Of a stretch of 64,000 nucleotides of DNA, positions 12,330 to 24,383 are shown in pieces (positions within the stretch are counted from its first letter, which is position 1; each line of letters opens with the position of its first letter). The notes under the pieces are model-generated. The model was not told where the DNA came from and made no database searches. It saw only the letters and a program-made list of their open reading frames with translations. Location: NCBI GenBank assembly GCA_032158295.1, contig CM063258.1:749001-813000 (forward strand), in the 5' to 3' direction. This DNA comes from Pycnopodia helianthoides (taxonomy: Eukaryota > Echinodermata > Asteroidea > Forcipulatida > Asteriidae). A program made the translations under genes and the position numbers.

Positions 12330-12803
12330 TGCCAATTTCATAAAGCTGTTTACCGGTAAGCACGTTTTTGTTCTTACGTAGCAGAAAAAAATGTGCGTAA
12401 GCAAGACAGTATTTTCATGAGCGATCAACAAGCGCGCGTTCACAATGGATTTGTGTTGCTCCGTTTACAAGAGCTATCGGCAAGTAAGCATGTATCTTGC
12501 TTTGCTTACGTGAGCATTGATTATTGACACTGTGTCAAAGGCAGATCCGTAAGCAGAAAACGTCTACTGCTTACAGGCTTTTCGAAGTCCCTAACATGCT
12601 TCCAACAATAGGACAGGTTTTCTTCAAAATAGAAACTCAAGAAACAAAACAGGCCTCATGATTTCTGATAGCTGCTAAGCGTAAACGTTTTTGCTAAACG
12701 TTGAAAAAATCCTATATAGTCAGGCCATGTCACCGTGTACGACGGTTAACATAGTGTTTGATAAGCACATAACTTTGTATTTCAGCTTTATAAAATTGGG
12801 CCG
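12330..12803. repeat. Long palindromic MITE of the CCAATTTCATAAAGCTG type
   Basis: The left end GTGCCAATTTCATAAAGCTG and the right end CAGCTTTATAAAATTGGGCC are inverted about 470 bp apart. The interior repeats GTAAGCA/TGCTTAC words in both orientations. Confidence 0.6.
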
Positions 12804-13184
12804 TCACATTTTGTTAATACACTCATAATGAACTAAAAATGTTACCTTCCCACCTCTAACCAGCTGGATATTCTCATTGTTCATTTCCTCCAAGCTTTCT
12901 ACCTTATATTTCTAGTACTCATATCAGCAATAGGTTATTTCCGAATCCAACAACTTGGCACTCTACTCAACGCACAACTACGTCACACACTCGGTTTTAT
13001 GGACGACGTCATACGCTCCCTTTAATTACAAAAGCCACATGGCTTTAAAAGCTCCGTTTCCCAGTGAACTACAGCAACGCTCGAGTGTAAACCTTTCTTC
13101 TTTTTTGCACCAATGATGCCTCACACTTAAGAGCCCCACACTGGCACCAAGTCCACTTTATGATGTCTGATGTACGTCATACCT

Positions 13185-13483
13185 CCTTCATTTGCATAAT
13201 TGGCAGCCAGCCAAAGACGTGCCTCGGAAGTTGGATGACATTCTGAGCCAAGCCAATGGAAATCCACCAAATAACCACTTTTTTTTGATTGGCTGTGAAG
13301 TAAAGTGGCGCGACTTTTGGTTCCATGTGCAAACTTGCATTGCCTGCGCAGACGATAATTTAAGAAGTGTCTAGAAAGTTGGCTGGAACCCCCTTGCACA
13401 TTCCAGCAGGCCTTGTCTTTGTTCTTTTGTTTGAACCTGGAATGTAAATTCAATGTGTTGGACGCCGGACCAACACATCAAAT
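13185..13483 (+). promoter_or_regulatory. Promoter-like region with CCAAT boxes
   Basis: The stretch contains ATTTGCATAAT (octamer-like, 13190), GCCAATGG (near 13252), GATTGGCTG (inverted CCAAT, near 13288) and TGGCGCGAC (E2F-like, near 13306). It ends at the ATGGCGGCC of the candidate exon. No TATA box is evident. The clustering supports a TATA-less promoter, but each motif alone is weak. Confidence 0.35.
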
Positions 13484-13626
13484 ATGGCGGCCGTGCACCG
13501 TGGAAGTTTGCTGTTCTCATACTGGGAGAAACTTTCACTCATTATGTCGGATTTAGACCTCGAACTTGTGGAAATTATGGAGAGGAAGATCCTTAATCAA
13601 CAAGGGATACTTTTAAGGAACAGAAT
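13484..13626 (+). CDS. Candidate first coding exon, phase 2
   Basis: AAATATGGCGGCC opens a 47-codon ORF (MAAVHRGSLLFSYWEKL, then MSDLDLELVEIMERKILNQQ) that reaches a good donor, AACAGAAT|GTATGT, at 13627. The start context suits eukaryotic initiation, and ATGGCGGC is the YY1-type element common at start codons. A CCAAT-rich promoter-like stretch lies directly upstream. The Leu/Glu-rich end could be helical. The following exon was not found, so the product is unknown. ATGGCGG also occurs in nearby MITE ends, so chance is possible. Confidence 0.42.
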
Positions 13627-14024
13627 GTATGTTCTTTGTTGCCAAACAGCAGTATTTTAACGTTGCTGCTAACTATTCTGAGAGATACACGACGACATGT
13701 CTTCTCAGTGTTAGACTCTTGACTTCTCGTCGACTTGCACTGGAGAGCGAATGGACTTCAGATGCTGGAAGAATATTTGTATTGCATGACCGCTGTATTT
13801 CTGCAAGGAACATGCCCCCCCCTTTGAATAACATCCACAAGGGCCAGGCCTCAAAGGGAAGGAACTTGAGTAGGTGAGTGACACCAAGGGAATGTTCGTG
13901 GACATGGATATAATAAGGTAGGAAAGTATTGCTGTGTTTCATCCATGCATTTCCATGTGAACAACACAATGTAGGTCTACACTATGTACAACGTAGAAAT
14001 GAGTTTTGTTAATAGCCTAAACAT

Positions 14025-14557
14025 TCAATTCAATTGAGGCCTGTACTTGTTTAAGACACTTCTTTTTACGCCAGACTTTTTCACTTTTCCCTTTGAGTTT
14101 ATTTGAGGACATCCACACATGCCTTGTTTGCGAACCATAATATCGTCGCACCGATTCGCCGGGATGCCGCACACTTTCCCACCAACTGCGACCTCCTTGT
14201 CCGTCTTGGCAACCTCAGTTTTCAGCGATCGGGGTCTGGAAGTCTTAAACGCCTTGCCATCGCCTTCTCTCGTGGTGGGCACAACAACAGTACTAGGCGT
14301 CCATGTTTCCGAGTTCACATTTTCTGTTCTGTGTATAACTGGACTTTGGGCAGTGTTTGTGGATGACGGTGAAGGTGTTGTTGATAGTTTGGAGTTGGCT
14401 GTAGGCCTGGCAACAGCCTGCGGGGTGGTTGATGATAAATCCGCCGCAGCACGTATAGGCACTTGAGGAAGACACACAAGGCTGAGTATGGCCATCTTGA
14501 AGGCTATGGCGTATCTAGCACCAGACGCACGCCGCATCTCTTTCCAACCCGTAGTGC
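14025..14557 (-). CDS. Secreted Thr/Pro-rich protein with C-terminal Cys cluster (CDS 14025-14537)
   Basis: On the minus strand a strong acceptor (TTTATATGTTTCAG, boundary at 14557/14558) precedes the exon. The ATG is at 14537 and the ORF runs 170 codons to TGA at 14025. Residues 1-32 look like a signal peptide (hydrophobic MAILSLVCLPQVPI, then AAA). Residues 33-95 are Ser/Thr/Pro-rich and mucin-like. The C-terminal part has four Cys (VCGIPANRCDD ... MCGCPQ) and a basic tail with KVKK and VKR dibasic sites, ending SVLNKYRPQLN. An upstream non-coding exon is implied. No canonical polyadenylation signal was seen close downstream. It may be a secreted factor or propeptide; I do not recognise the family. 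Confidence 0.6.
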
Positions 14558-14559
14558 CT

Positions 14560-15330
14560 GAAACATATAAATAAACAACCGTTAGTTTAAGCTCATATCA
14601 TTGCAATCGCAGCCTGTTCACAGTGCAGCCGCTGTTATATATTGTGAACTTGAAAGACATTCCGCCATGTGTCACAGCACATTTCAATAATTCAAGATAA
14701 TTCAAGATAAAATAATAAAAATGTACGGTAAAAACACCCCTAATTGCATTCTAAAAGCATAAACTTTGGAGTGATTAATTTGTTATTAATTTAAATGAAG
14801 CATAATATGTTTTATAGTCCGAGCCTCCCCCCCAAAAAGGGACAAAAAATATGAAGATTCCATCGCACATACAGTCGTTCAACCATGCAAGGAACAGTCA
14901 ATTATCGCACGCGTTTTGTATCAGACACGCGACCACCATGGGAGTATTTATCATTTTTGGATACCCGTATAGTTTTTTGTTAACATATTTTGAAAGGTAG
15001 ACATACTCATAATTCAACATAATTAAAAAGGCTGTCAGAAATTCGTTATTTCACAGAACCAAACAAAACACTGCATAAATTTATGTTCATGCGGTCAAAA
15101 AATGAGTAATATCATTCAAATTTTTTCCTTAAAAGGCAGTTTTCTATGAAGGGCATAAACTCAGCGCCTGTCTGACATAATAGCGCGCTTTATTCAGCTA
15201 GAAGTCCGATACCACCGTTCAATCTCAATCAACTAAATGGCGTCTGCTCCACGGAATTACCTGACAAACGCTTCCGTAAATGATATATAGCAAGGTAGAT
15301 TAGCCTCCAAGGGATAGGCCTAGATTCCAA
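14560..15330. other. No gene recognised
   Basis: This is the upstream side of the minus-strand gene at 14025-14557 and should hold its first exon and promoter. I could not place them. A short duplicated word (TTCAAGATAA) occurs at 14691-14709. Confidence 0.3.
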
Positions 15331-15902
15331 TCAAGGTTGTCACTTTACCCTGCAGGATTGATCATGTTTCAAAAAAGAACAACGCAGCAACAACAACAAC
15401 AACACCATATATCTGAATGCGCTGTTGCAAAAGTAACACATCCCCCTGTGTGTTACAAGTTGAGTTTTAATAATGGAGAGGGTAAATGTAACTTTAAAGA
15501 ACGACGGAAATTCATTAAGTTTACCGGATCATTTCTGGTCTGGTTTAGCGGGGGAGGGCAGTTTATTCGGCTGGTAGATACATTAGTAATCTGTGTTGTT
15601 AATAATCTGCATGATTTGCTATAGTCTTTTAACTTGGCTGATCAAGCATTACTAGTCTTTTAACGTGGCGGGCCAGTGGCTCGTCATGATTTCCAATTAT
15701 GAAGCATTAAAATGTAACAGATCGTGTGGTGTTACAAACAATATCTCAGTTTCACATTTTCATTAATGTCTATATTTATGATATCACAGCTCTTTGGCGA
15801 ACATGATTTATTATATCCAAACATCAACATGCAACGTACGGTGTTGAGTTCAATAGACCAAGTAACTGTAGAAATAAATAAATTCATCAGGTGATACGGA
15901 GG

Positions 15903-16094
15903 ATGATGACACAACTTCTGTTCGTGTTTTTAGTGTTGTCGTTTGCTGGTATTATTACGGACGGTACACCTCTGAACAATATTGATAAACCGTTGGACAC
16001 TTGCTTTGAACCAAGTGAAGCGCTTAAACATTATGTGAAAATTGTATTTCGTTCAAAAGAACAGCGCGAACGTAGATTTCAGTTGTTATTGTGA
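15903..16094 (+). CDS. Possible small secreted peptide
   Basis: An ORF of 64 codons starts at two adjacent ATGs (15903, 15906). Residues 1-22 form a good signal peptide (MMTQLLFVFLVLSFAGIITD). The rest has one Cys (LDTCFEPSEALKHYV) and a basic end (RSKEQRERRF). It may be a complete short peptide or the first exon of a longer gene. No strong donor or TATA box was identified. It lacks the C-x4-C spacing of the 54.8-62 kb pair. Confidence 0.35.
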   Translation: MMTQLLFVFLVLSFAGIITDGTPLNNIDKPLDTCFEPSEALKHYVKIVFRSKEQRERRFQLLL

Positions 16095-16426
16095 AGATTT
16101 TTCTTCTCTTTCAAACAAATTGGATATCCGATCATGAATTATTCTCTTAAAATAGGTCAATTTTGTTCAGGTAAAGTAGCTCATTGTTTCACAATGCAGC
16201 AATGCATAATCAACATGAGCAATTCAAATATTTACATAAGATTTGCATTATAACTTTTTTCTACAAAATTGTAGACAGCGACTCCGGCGTTTGAAGTCTT
16301 ATTTAATTTCAATCACGGTGAACAAATATTGAATTGATTTTACATGACGTCTCAGAGAATCGGCATGTGTGTGTGTCGAACATCAAGAAGTGAAAAAAAT
16401 CGAAGTATGCATGCGTTCTGCTCTGA

Positions 16427-16693
16427 ATGAAAACGTCTCGGTACACGACCCGATCATCCTCGGGGACTTGCAAACCTGAAGTGCCTGATTCCTTTATCGG
16501 TCTTCTCAATACAGCGGGCCTGTCCGAGATCACGCAGAGCCTTCGGGGTAGAAAAGAACGCTCTTCAAGGCAACTTTTGACCTTTATTCCGTACGTCACA
16601 TGCCTAGTGGCTAGGAACAAAGTACAGCGTTTCAAGGGGTTTGGTGCTTTCGGCCCCTTTGGGAGTGGGACAGGAAATTTAAAAGCTGTCTGA
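16427..16693 (+). CDS. Uncertain ORF or exon with Gly/Phe-rich C terminus
   Basis: An 88-codon ORF ends FKGFGAFGPFGSGTG preceded by basic residues (RGRKERSSRQ, ARNKVQR), which superficially resembles a neuropeptide precursor. There is no signal peptide. An acceptor-like TTCTCAATACAG lies inside at about 16502-16513, so only the 3' part might be exonic, perhaps linked to the ORF at 15903. No amidation/dibasic arrangement follows the Gly/Phe block cleanly. It may be chance. Confidence 0.2.
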   Translation: MKTSRYTTRSSSGTCKPEVPDSFIGLLNTAGLSEITQSLRGRKERSSRQLLTFIPYVTCLVARNKVQRFKGFGAFGPFGSGTGNLKAV

Positions 16694-16699
16694 TCATGC

Positions 16700-18600
16700 T
16701 TAAAGCGGGTTAGTGGGGAAATATTTGTTAAAGAGTAGTTAAATCCCCATTGCTCTCTTCTAATCTAACATGTAGTCTCCAGATCAGCCGTCGGTGTTTC
16801 CTTTTTCTATACAAGGATCGTGGGGATTGTGCATTTTGGATGGTTAATTATGAAAGATGGTTAATTTGATTATAATACGCATGCTTGAATGGAAGGTTTA
16901 ATATAATAATAACAACTGAAATTTGACGACAAAGAAATGCAATTATTGGCAAAATAGGGTCTGGAAACGTTTGCATTTGTTCCATTGGTCACTGACGTGA
17001 GTTTGTTTCTTCATATACAGACGAAATTTCCTACGTCGAACAATACGTGTATTTGGTAGTTCTTTCATCGCATAGCGACTGGAACAAATGTCACAGCGAA
17101 AAGATTTGTTGTCATTGGCCGTAACCCTTGTATTGGTCTTGAAAACTGCAAAATGTATAACAATCGAAGGACGTACAGTGGTTGGCATAATTTTGTTAGA
17201 ACTGGTTTATTATTTACATTTTGAATCGGCGTCCCTGTACAAGTCAGATTTGACCCGGATTCCACGTCTTTGAAATGAAGTCATATTCGAGAATAATGTA
17301 TTTGAAAACCTAAAAAATGCAACAGCTGATTTCGGTTCTTACAACCAAAACTAAGGACAATGTATTATTCTTTATCCCCGGTGCAAATATAACATCTATT
17401 TGTAAGGAAAATGTGTTTACATGCTGAAAATTGTGCATGGTTTGTCACAGTTTTCTCCAGACTCTAATGGATTAATCCCAATTTTTAACAGTTTTTTATG
17501 TCGTATATTATGGTTGATCACACAAAACATGAACACTGTCTGCAACTATTTTGTCAGCTCTATCTATCCTGTGTAATCTTTAAGAATGGAAGACGAAATA
17601 AATGTGACTGATCTGAAGATTATTCAAACTTCAAAACCGAAATAGAATAGACATGAACTTACAGTGATTTTAAAGCAAAGCAGATTCACGTACGTCGAAC
17701 TGATGACGTAACTTCGGGAAAATCAGCAGAAACGTATGAAGAATGCCGTCAGTGCAAAGGCAATTGTAACCAAAATCTAACCTCATCTACATTTTAGGCA
17801 GTAACTTTACTGTCACACCAAATCACCAAATGATCATATCTGGCATGTCATTAACAAGTGAACTCATAGATAATACGGAGCGTACAGTACATGCAGTTCT
17901 ATTGTATTTTAAATATAACAAAAAATGTAAGGACACTTCGCTGTATTTTGATAACTTTGACTTTTTGTTTTCACAAACACGCCCCACTGGGCATGGGAAA
18001 AATCGATGGCGTCAGTGAATGTGGGAACAAAATTGTCTCCCTTTTTTGTAACGATATTGAGATCGGGCATTGAACCATCGCGAGCATTGCTCATCAATGA
18101 ATGACGTCATGGTTAGAGGAACCGCTGTGTATGTACTTTAATTTCCTTGCTGGATGACTGTGATATTCAATTTTGTTACTTTTCATTTAAAGGGTCGGCA
18201 CATCAATGGAGTCCCCCTTTTTAAATTAAAAACATTTTTGTTTAAGTGTAAATTCATTTGTGTCCAATAGTTTCAATAAGAACACCAATCTGTAAAAATA
18301 TTAAACAAAATTAGGTACATTAAGCTTTCAAAAACTGACCCCCCCCCCACCACCAAATAAAAGTTTATTTGTTTTGCCATACTGTAGGCTATGACACGTT
18401 AGTGCTTATTTTGATCTTGGCAATCGAAACAAGAAAGTGAGTGCTTTCTATGAGACACTTACTCTCACATCGTAGTGTTTGAAGGAAATATTTCTCAGGG
18501 GAGTTTGTTTACTGGTACTAGTTCATAAAAGTTAGATTAAAAATCACTAACAAACATGTGATGATATCAAAGTGACTAGCACGTAACCCGTAGGCCAGAG
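16700..18600. other. No gene recognised
   Basis: AT-rich sequence with short ORFs lacking splice or promoter context. Single TGACGT words occur near 17702 and 18103. A C-run lies at about 18342-18350. Confidence 0.35.
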
Positions 18601-18619
18601 AATAAGATGATGAAGTAAT

Positions 18620-18800
18620 GTCATTTTAAGACATGGGATGAAAACCCCGAGGGAAAACCCACAGGTGAATCAGGGATAGCAGTGACTAAAAACCAAATCC
18701 ACATGCGAGACTCCGATCCGAGTTGCGATTCGAACCGGGTCCACAGAGGTGAAGGGCAGGGCAAGATACTACCAAACAAGCCAAAAGGTTCAAAATGACA
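18620..18800 (-). repeat. tRNA-derived SINE fragment
   Basis: Read on the minus strand it has a B box (GGTTCGAATCG, near 18727-18737) preceded by GGTAGTATCTTGCCCTGCCC and followed by CATGTGGATTTGG. The tail resembles the CTATGTGGATTGGGTTT of 53568. Confidence 0.5.
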
Positions 18801-18851
18801 AATTGCCAGAACCACTTCAGAATAAATCACCAATGTGAACGTACACTTTAA

Positions 18852-18998
18852 ACAGATGGATTGCAATACGCGTCATTGACCACCATCTTTGATGAATAAT
18901 TGTGCACGCGTGAAGAGAGTCGTGCGTACACGCGTGCACTTTTCCATCGTTTTACATCAAAGATGGCGGTCAATGACGCGTATTGCAATCCGTCTATA
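18852..18998. repeat. Palindromic MITE with YY1-like arms, copy 1
   Basis: The arms AGATGGATTGCAATACGCGT and ACGCGTATTGCAATCCGTCT are exact or near-exact inverses. Inside are CCATCTTTGAT / ATCAAAGATGGCGG and GTGCACGCGTG/CACGCGTGCAC. Confidence 0.85.
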
Positions 18999-19123
18999 CC
19001 TACATGCCCATAGCTTGAATATTCTTCCTCAAGACACTTCGCTGGTTCCATGCAGAATATTATGGCAAAGCTATCCACTTTAATATTTGGAAGTTTTGTG
19101 TTGACTTAAATGTGTAAGGTGAC

Positions 19124-19345
19124 AGTGGCGTAACTACGGGGGAGGAGGGGACAGGGAGGGGGCAAGTGCCCCTTGATGTACCCACCTCCAGGGAAGATTA
19201 TCTTACAAAACAGTAAACGACATAAAGAGAGCACTGAAAAGGAGCTTGTTTATGGAAAAATGCAAATTAAATTACAGTTTTAATTGACCAGAAGTTCCCC
19301 TAGAAAAAAATGTTGCCACCCCATGTGCCCCCATAGAATTGTTCC
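19124..19345. repeat. CAGTGGCGTAACTA-type repeat end
   Basis: CAGTGGCGTAACTACGGGGG followed by AAGTGCCCCTT resembles a widespread metazoan DNA-transposon terminus; a shorter relative is CAGTGGCGGAACT at about 7939. The other end is not resolved. Confidence 0.4.
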
Positions 19346-19467
19346 CTATTTCAGCGCTTTAAAGTGATGACGTCAATGGAATGTGAGTAGAAACTGACTG
19401 CCTGAAATGTATTAATGACTATGACTTTGTTCCTCAAAGTTATTGCACGTCATAAAAATAAATATAT

Positions 19468-19840
19468 TACAGGCAGTATATATATTTGGTAATTACTCTA
19501 CAAACTAATGACCATAAAAACTTAATTGGTAAGGAGCACTAGAGAGCGTTGTAGTATAAAAGCACTGAATAGGAACGACTCCCTTTGAAGTAGTATAGTT
19601 TCGGAAGAAAAAGGTTATTTTTCTCCAAAAAATTTGAATCTGCTAAAGGCTTCAGGCATCATGAAAACCATAATTCTATGCAACAAGGGTGGCATGTTTT
19701 CTTTCATTACTTTCTCACAACTTTGATTACCGATTGAGTCTGACTTTTCACAGGTTTGTTATTTTATGCATACGTTGGGATACACCAAGTGAGAAAACTA
19801 TAGTCTTTGACAATTTACCCAAAGTATATCCTGCCTTTAA
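19468..19840 (+). mobile_element. TTAA MITE family C, 5' end degraded
   Basis: It contains TTTGGTAATTACTCTAC...TAATGACCATAAAAAC near the start and AAAGTATATCCTGCCTTTAA at the end. The interior has TTTCACAGGTTTGTTATTTT. Confidence 0.75.
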
Positions 19841-20124
19841 GGACACTAAGATTTTCCAAATAAAGCTGATTCTTTCGTAATTGTCCCGTTGTAAAGATGT
19901 CCATGTCCAAGTTGCACGTTGAATACTAAACCAGTCGTAACGGATACCATAGTACATTGATATAATATTGATGACGTCAATGAGTGAGATAAGAGAGGGT
20001 CATTGAGTCAATGCACTCTTGATATCATTGAATGTTGTATGGTGTGAACGTTGAGATTTGTTTAGGCGGGTTATAGAATACAAAACCCAAGTGAATTTGT
20101 TAAAAGTGTCATCTAAAGCAAAGA

Positions 20125-20494
20125 ATACCTTCGGTTTTGGAAGCCGCTCTATTGTTTTAATCACATGTAAACGTAGATATATACCCTACAACTAACCTCT
20201 GAAAATTCATTTCAAAATGTGGTATCGTTACTGGGATATCGTAACAAAACTGGCGCGGTTATGTCCACGCAGGAAGAGTAATCCGTAATTGGAATACACA
20301 ATCTGAGAAACATTTCATGCAAAAATGTTTCTCAGATTGAAATGTGTTTTTGAATCCCTCTCTCTAAAACCACATTCCTTAGAAGGGAATCGTTTCTTAA
20401 CATGTATACATATCAACAGCTGCAGTGCTTCTCCAAGTTTTTGTTATGGCCATTCATTTTTGGAGTAATTACCAAAGGTATACCCTCCCTTTAA
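20125..20494 (-). mobile_element. TTAA MITE family C, inverted copy
   Basis: It ends GTAATTACCAAAGGTATACC-CTCCCT-TTAA. The middle has the hairpin CAATCTGAGAAACATTT...AAATGTTTCTCAGATTG at 20299-20340. Confidence 0.7.
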
Positions 20495-21621
20495 TATGGA
20501 GATACTGAGAATAGCGTTGTCATCAGTCATAGTTTTCATTAGTATTCTGATAAATTATATGTATCACAATACAGAAATTTAATACAAAGCATGGTAACAT
20601 GTTGCCAAAAAGAAGAATATGAAACGGAGGTGCTGTTACTTGAGACCGTCTTAATGTTTAATGAGTAGAATCGGAAACTTCTTCGACTCTAAAATAAATT
20701 AGTATAGGGACTACAATTTGCAACAAGGTACATTTTATTTTCCTTACGTTTGTTCACGTTATCTTCTTCACTAATGCGCAGCAAGTCTATATGTGAGAAA
20801 CAGAGAAAATTTGACTGTGTTGCCGTATTCTTCATACTGGTAGCATTAACCAAACAGCGCCCAGTCAAGGTATACTGTAGAGGGACATGGAATGGGGTTC
20901 ACAGGGGAATGGGCATAAAGGAAACACTGATATAATTTTATAAACTAACATACGTACACGTTTACCGCACATTCCCCTGTAGGGGCTTGTCTTCGTTTTC
21001 CACGTAAAACAATTCCCGTGAAGTGAATGGATATTCGTTTTGGAAAAAAAGTCAATCATTAAACAGTCGTTTAGTTCACGAGTCAACTCTGCGCTCTGGC
21101 GGAACACAACGCTCAAATGGAACCGGCGAACAAATCCGCGAGAGAGGGGGTCTTAAAAAGTCTGACAAAGAGAATGACAGACTTCTTCCCACAAATTTGT
21201 CAAGATAATTTGATTTAGATCCCACACGCTTACGCTCTCGGAGGAGAAGTTCAGTCTCCTCCTCGGAGTGTCCGGAGATGATAATGAAAAAAAAGTATAT
21301 ATCTTGGGAGCATGTGTCATTAAATTATTGGAGAGGAGTAGTTTGTTTTGACCATGTCGGACAGACCATTAAGGAAAAATCCACGAGACTTTTTCGAGCC
21401 AATACAAACTGACATTTTGATGACCTAATGGAGGAAAAAAAACAGGCGGAAGATAATTCAAGGATGGACTCACAACAGTCTAAGGTGATAATTTAAATCA
21501 GCAATATAAACAGCTTAAGGCTGAGGGAGGTTTCATTTATTCCCATACTTGATAAATCTTCTAATTCTACATCGGTATACAACGTTGTTTATTTTAACCC
21601 GAGGTGACCTTCTATTATACT

Positions 21622-21966
21622 TTAAAGGGAGGGTATACCTTTGGTAATTACTCGAAACATTAATGACCATAGAAGCTTACTTGGTAAGGAGCGCTGCAGC
21701 TGTTGATAATGTTTATTATTTTGAGAAACGATTCCCTTCAAAGCAATGTTGTTTTAGAGAGAGGGTATCAAAAATATTTCGATCTGAAAAACGGATTCCA
21801 ATTACGGATTATTTTTCCTTCGTGGACATAACCGCTTCAGATTTTCGGCTAAATCTAAAAAACGGCTACCACCTTTTAGAATTCGTTTTCCCATGTTGGT
21901 TTTATTGTATACATAGGTTTAAAACAATCGAACGGTTCAAAAAAACAAAGGTATACTTTGCATTTA
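21622..21966 (+). mobile_element. TTAA MITE family C, copy
   Basis: It starts TTAAAGGGAGGGTATACCTT. The right end is diverged (AAAGGTATACTTTGCATTTAA). The 126-codon ORF across it is a by-product. Confidence 0.7.
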
Positions 21967-21999
21967 AACAACGGAACAATGCTTCCATTAATATTTGTT

Positions 22000-23140
22000 T
22001 TGTCCAAGTTGTACCCCGTAATGGGTTGTTCCTTTTTCTTTAGAACACCCCCTCCCCAATATAGCAACAAAGGAAGGACCCCCCCAAAACATCCCTAAGG
22101 TCACGTGTATCATTTTTGAAAGCTGAAATATCTATTCAAAAAGAAAAAGCTATAGCTTTGTAAAAAATGCATATTCAAGACATATTCAAGACATGCTATT
22201 TTTGAGTCACGAGATGAATGCTACTAACTTATTGCTGTCAGTTATAAGATAGAGTATGTTTACTTTTTCCTCGTACAATCCATTGTGTCCTTCAACTTCT
22301 GACCAAGGTCACTTTTTTACTTTTGAAACATGTTATTTTACTGTTGCCAAAATTTTATTTTTCCATTGCCTGGACTATAACTGAAGTTTTGCGCCGCAAA
22401 TCCCATCACATTGCGAAATTTTCCATTTTTAAAGCTACATTATGCACAGCATGAGCTATTTGACCGAGCACAAAACAAAAATGATCATATTATTTATCAT
22501 CAGTCAAAATACCACGTCATCGTTTCGTAATTCGTTTTCCTCTCTCAATTTTCCTCCGTTGTTCTGAAACAGCACTTTCTTCTTTGAAAACAGCTGTATG
22601 CCATCTGGGCTTTAATTCATACTTTAACAGAACAAAGACCTTGACACCCAATGGATAATTACTCATTAGTCACCGCTTTGGTATTGCCGGTAAGCTTCAT
22701 TATGGATTGTGATAAACTTCATTACGAGTTCAGTCACACATCGAACGTCCACTATAGGGTCAAACATCAAACCGCCACTCTGTTCGTATAAATATTTTAA
22801 CGTCATCAGAGTAAGAGGCTTCGATATGTATAATGCATGAAGGTAAATATTAAATTGATGGAAGTAGGAATATAAAAAGAAGTGGAAGTGGATGAGAGAA
22901 TGCATTTCGAAAAGTAAAATTAAATTAAAGAAAGGTTATAAAAATTGCTTGATGAAACGGCAGTTGAGAGGGAAAGGTCGGGTTATTTTTAAACCACGGT
23001 TGATCAAAGGCTTACATATCTCAGTATACTCTGTATATTATCATGCAGCGACTGTATTTGTGTAGTTTCCTGCATACTGCTGATTCTATATTCATTTCGT
23101 GAAATTTAAAACCGGACCGGGCTATCTTTAACTTCCGGCA
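22000..23140. other. No gene recognised
   Basis: AT-rich sequence without recognisable repeat ends or exons. The minus ORF 22666-22905 has no supporting context. Confidence 0.3.
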
Positions 23141-23146
23141 TCGTAT

Positions 23147-23303
23147 AGATGGATTGCAGTACGCGTCATTAACCACCATAGTTGATGAATTGTGCACGCG
23201 TGAAGAGTTACCATTGGCTGAGAGTCGTGCGTACACGCGTGCACTTTTCCATCGTTTTACACCAAACATGGCGGTCAATGACGCGTATTGCCATCCATCT
23301 ATT
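23147..23303. repeat. Palindromic MITE with YY1-like arms, copy 2
   Basis: The arms TAGATGGATTGCAGTACGCG and CGCGTATTGCCATCCATCTA match the copies at 18852 and 48458. The interior has GTGCACGCGTG and AACATGGCGGTCAATGACGC. Confidence 0.85.
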
Positions 23304-23517
23304 GGAAGGCTGCGTCATTGAGTTTTGGCTCATTGATGAATGGGTACTTGCAGTGATCTAGGCTAGCCATAGCCGCAGCCAGTTATTTCAGTCAGTGTGA
23401 TGCGTTCCTCGAAAGAAAGAAGTTGTTATACCGTTCTTCTTCTTTTTTATTTTATTTCTGCGTTGACCCTACCGTAGTTTGACTATAGTTTTCATTGTGG
23501 ATGGTATCTCTCGCACA

Positions 23518-23703
23518 ATGATACCCATGCTGTGGTTCCTAGTCTCGTGCACCGTAGTGACAACCGTTGATCATCACTTATCGATGTTATTCAAGCCAGT
23601 AATTGATATGCAATCTCTGCCATTACTGACGATGATATCCTTGGCCGTCACTGAGCCACCCGGGCCACGACTCCCTGGTTATACAATTTCCCCAAGGTGT
23701 TGA
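23518..23703 (+). CDS. Uncertain small ORF with signal-like N terminus
   Basis: A 61-codon ORF begins MIPMLWFLVSCTVVTT, a plausible signal sequence. It continues with few charged residues and ends beside CCCCAAG|GTGTTG, a possible donor. No homologous partner, TATA box or second exon was found. Chance is a fair alternative. Confidence 0.2.
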   Translation: MIPMLWFLVSCTVVTTVDHHLSMLFKPVIDMQSLPLLTMISLAVTEPPGPRLPGYTISPRC

Positions 23704-24383
23704 TGCAACATGCGACAGAGAGCCTCGACAGAAGTGTTATCTTTTTGCGGTGGCTATCCCAACACGTGGTCACAAAAACGAGTAATAGCGTTTTTGCAAT
23801 TACGAGTGCCGTCTCTGCGTATTTGAAAAGTGTTCTGTTCGGTTTGTTCTTGCCATCATGCGTTCTTGGGTAAATATTTTTGCCGTCAGGGTTGGTTGAA
23901 GTTGACATTTAAGGCCGATGGGTATTATGCAAGCAGTCAAACCTCGCAATGTTGTGAGATTCCTTTTACCTGCGATTCATAATGACTCCAATTTCACGAC
24001 TGTGTCCACAACTATGATGGATTAGTTCTCTTAAAATATCCTACTATTAAATGTCAGGCGACTACACTTCGTATACATTATACGGTAAAAACACTGCCCC
24101 CCTTTTTGGCTTCTCCGTCATCAGAATGTACGTGGAATGTTAAAGATGCAAATACATTATCGATTTTTTAGAAGAGCGAACTCATTCCAATCACTGATTC
24201 AATTTTCAATATGAAACATATCGTACATCCAAAGTAAGTTTAGTCATTGCACAATGTGTAAGTTATTATAGGCCTATGTGCTTCAAAGAAATCGCGATAA
24301 TATTTGTCCCTACTCTTGGCATGCACTCAGAAGGACCGCTGGTATCAAGCTTCGGTTGTATCTTTTTCGATTGTTACCAATGT

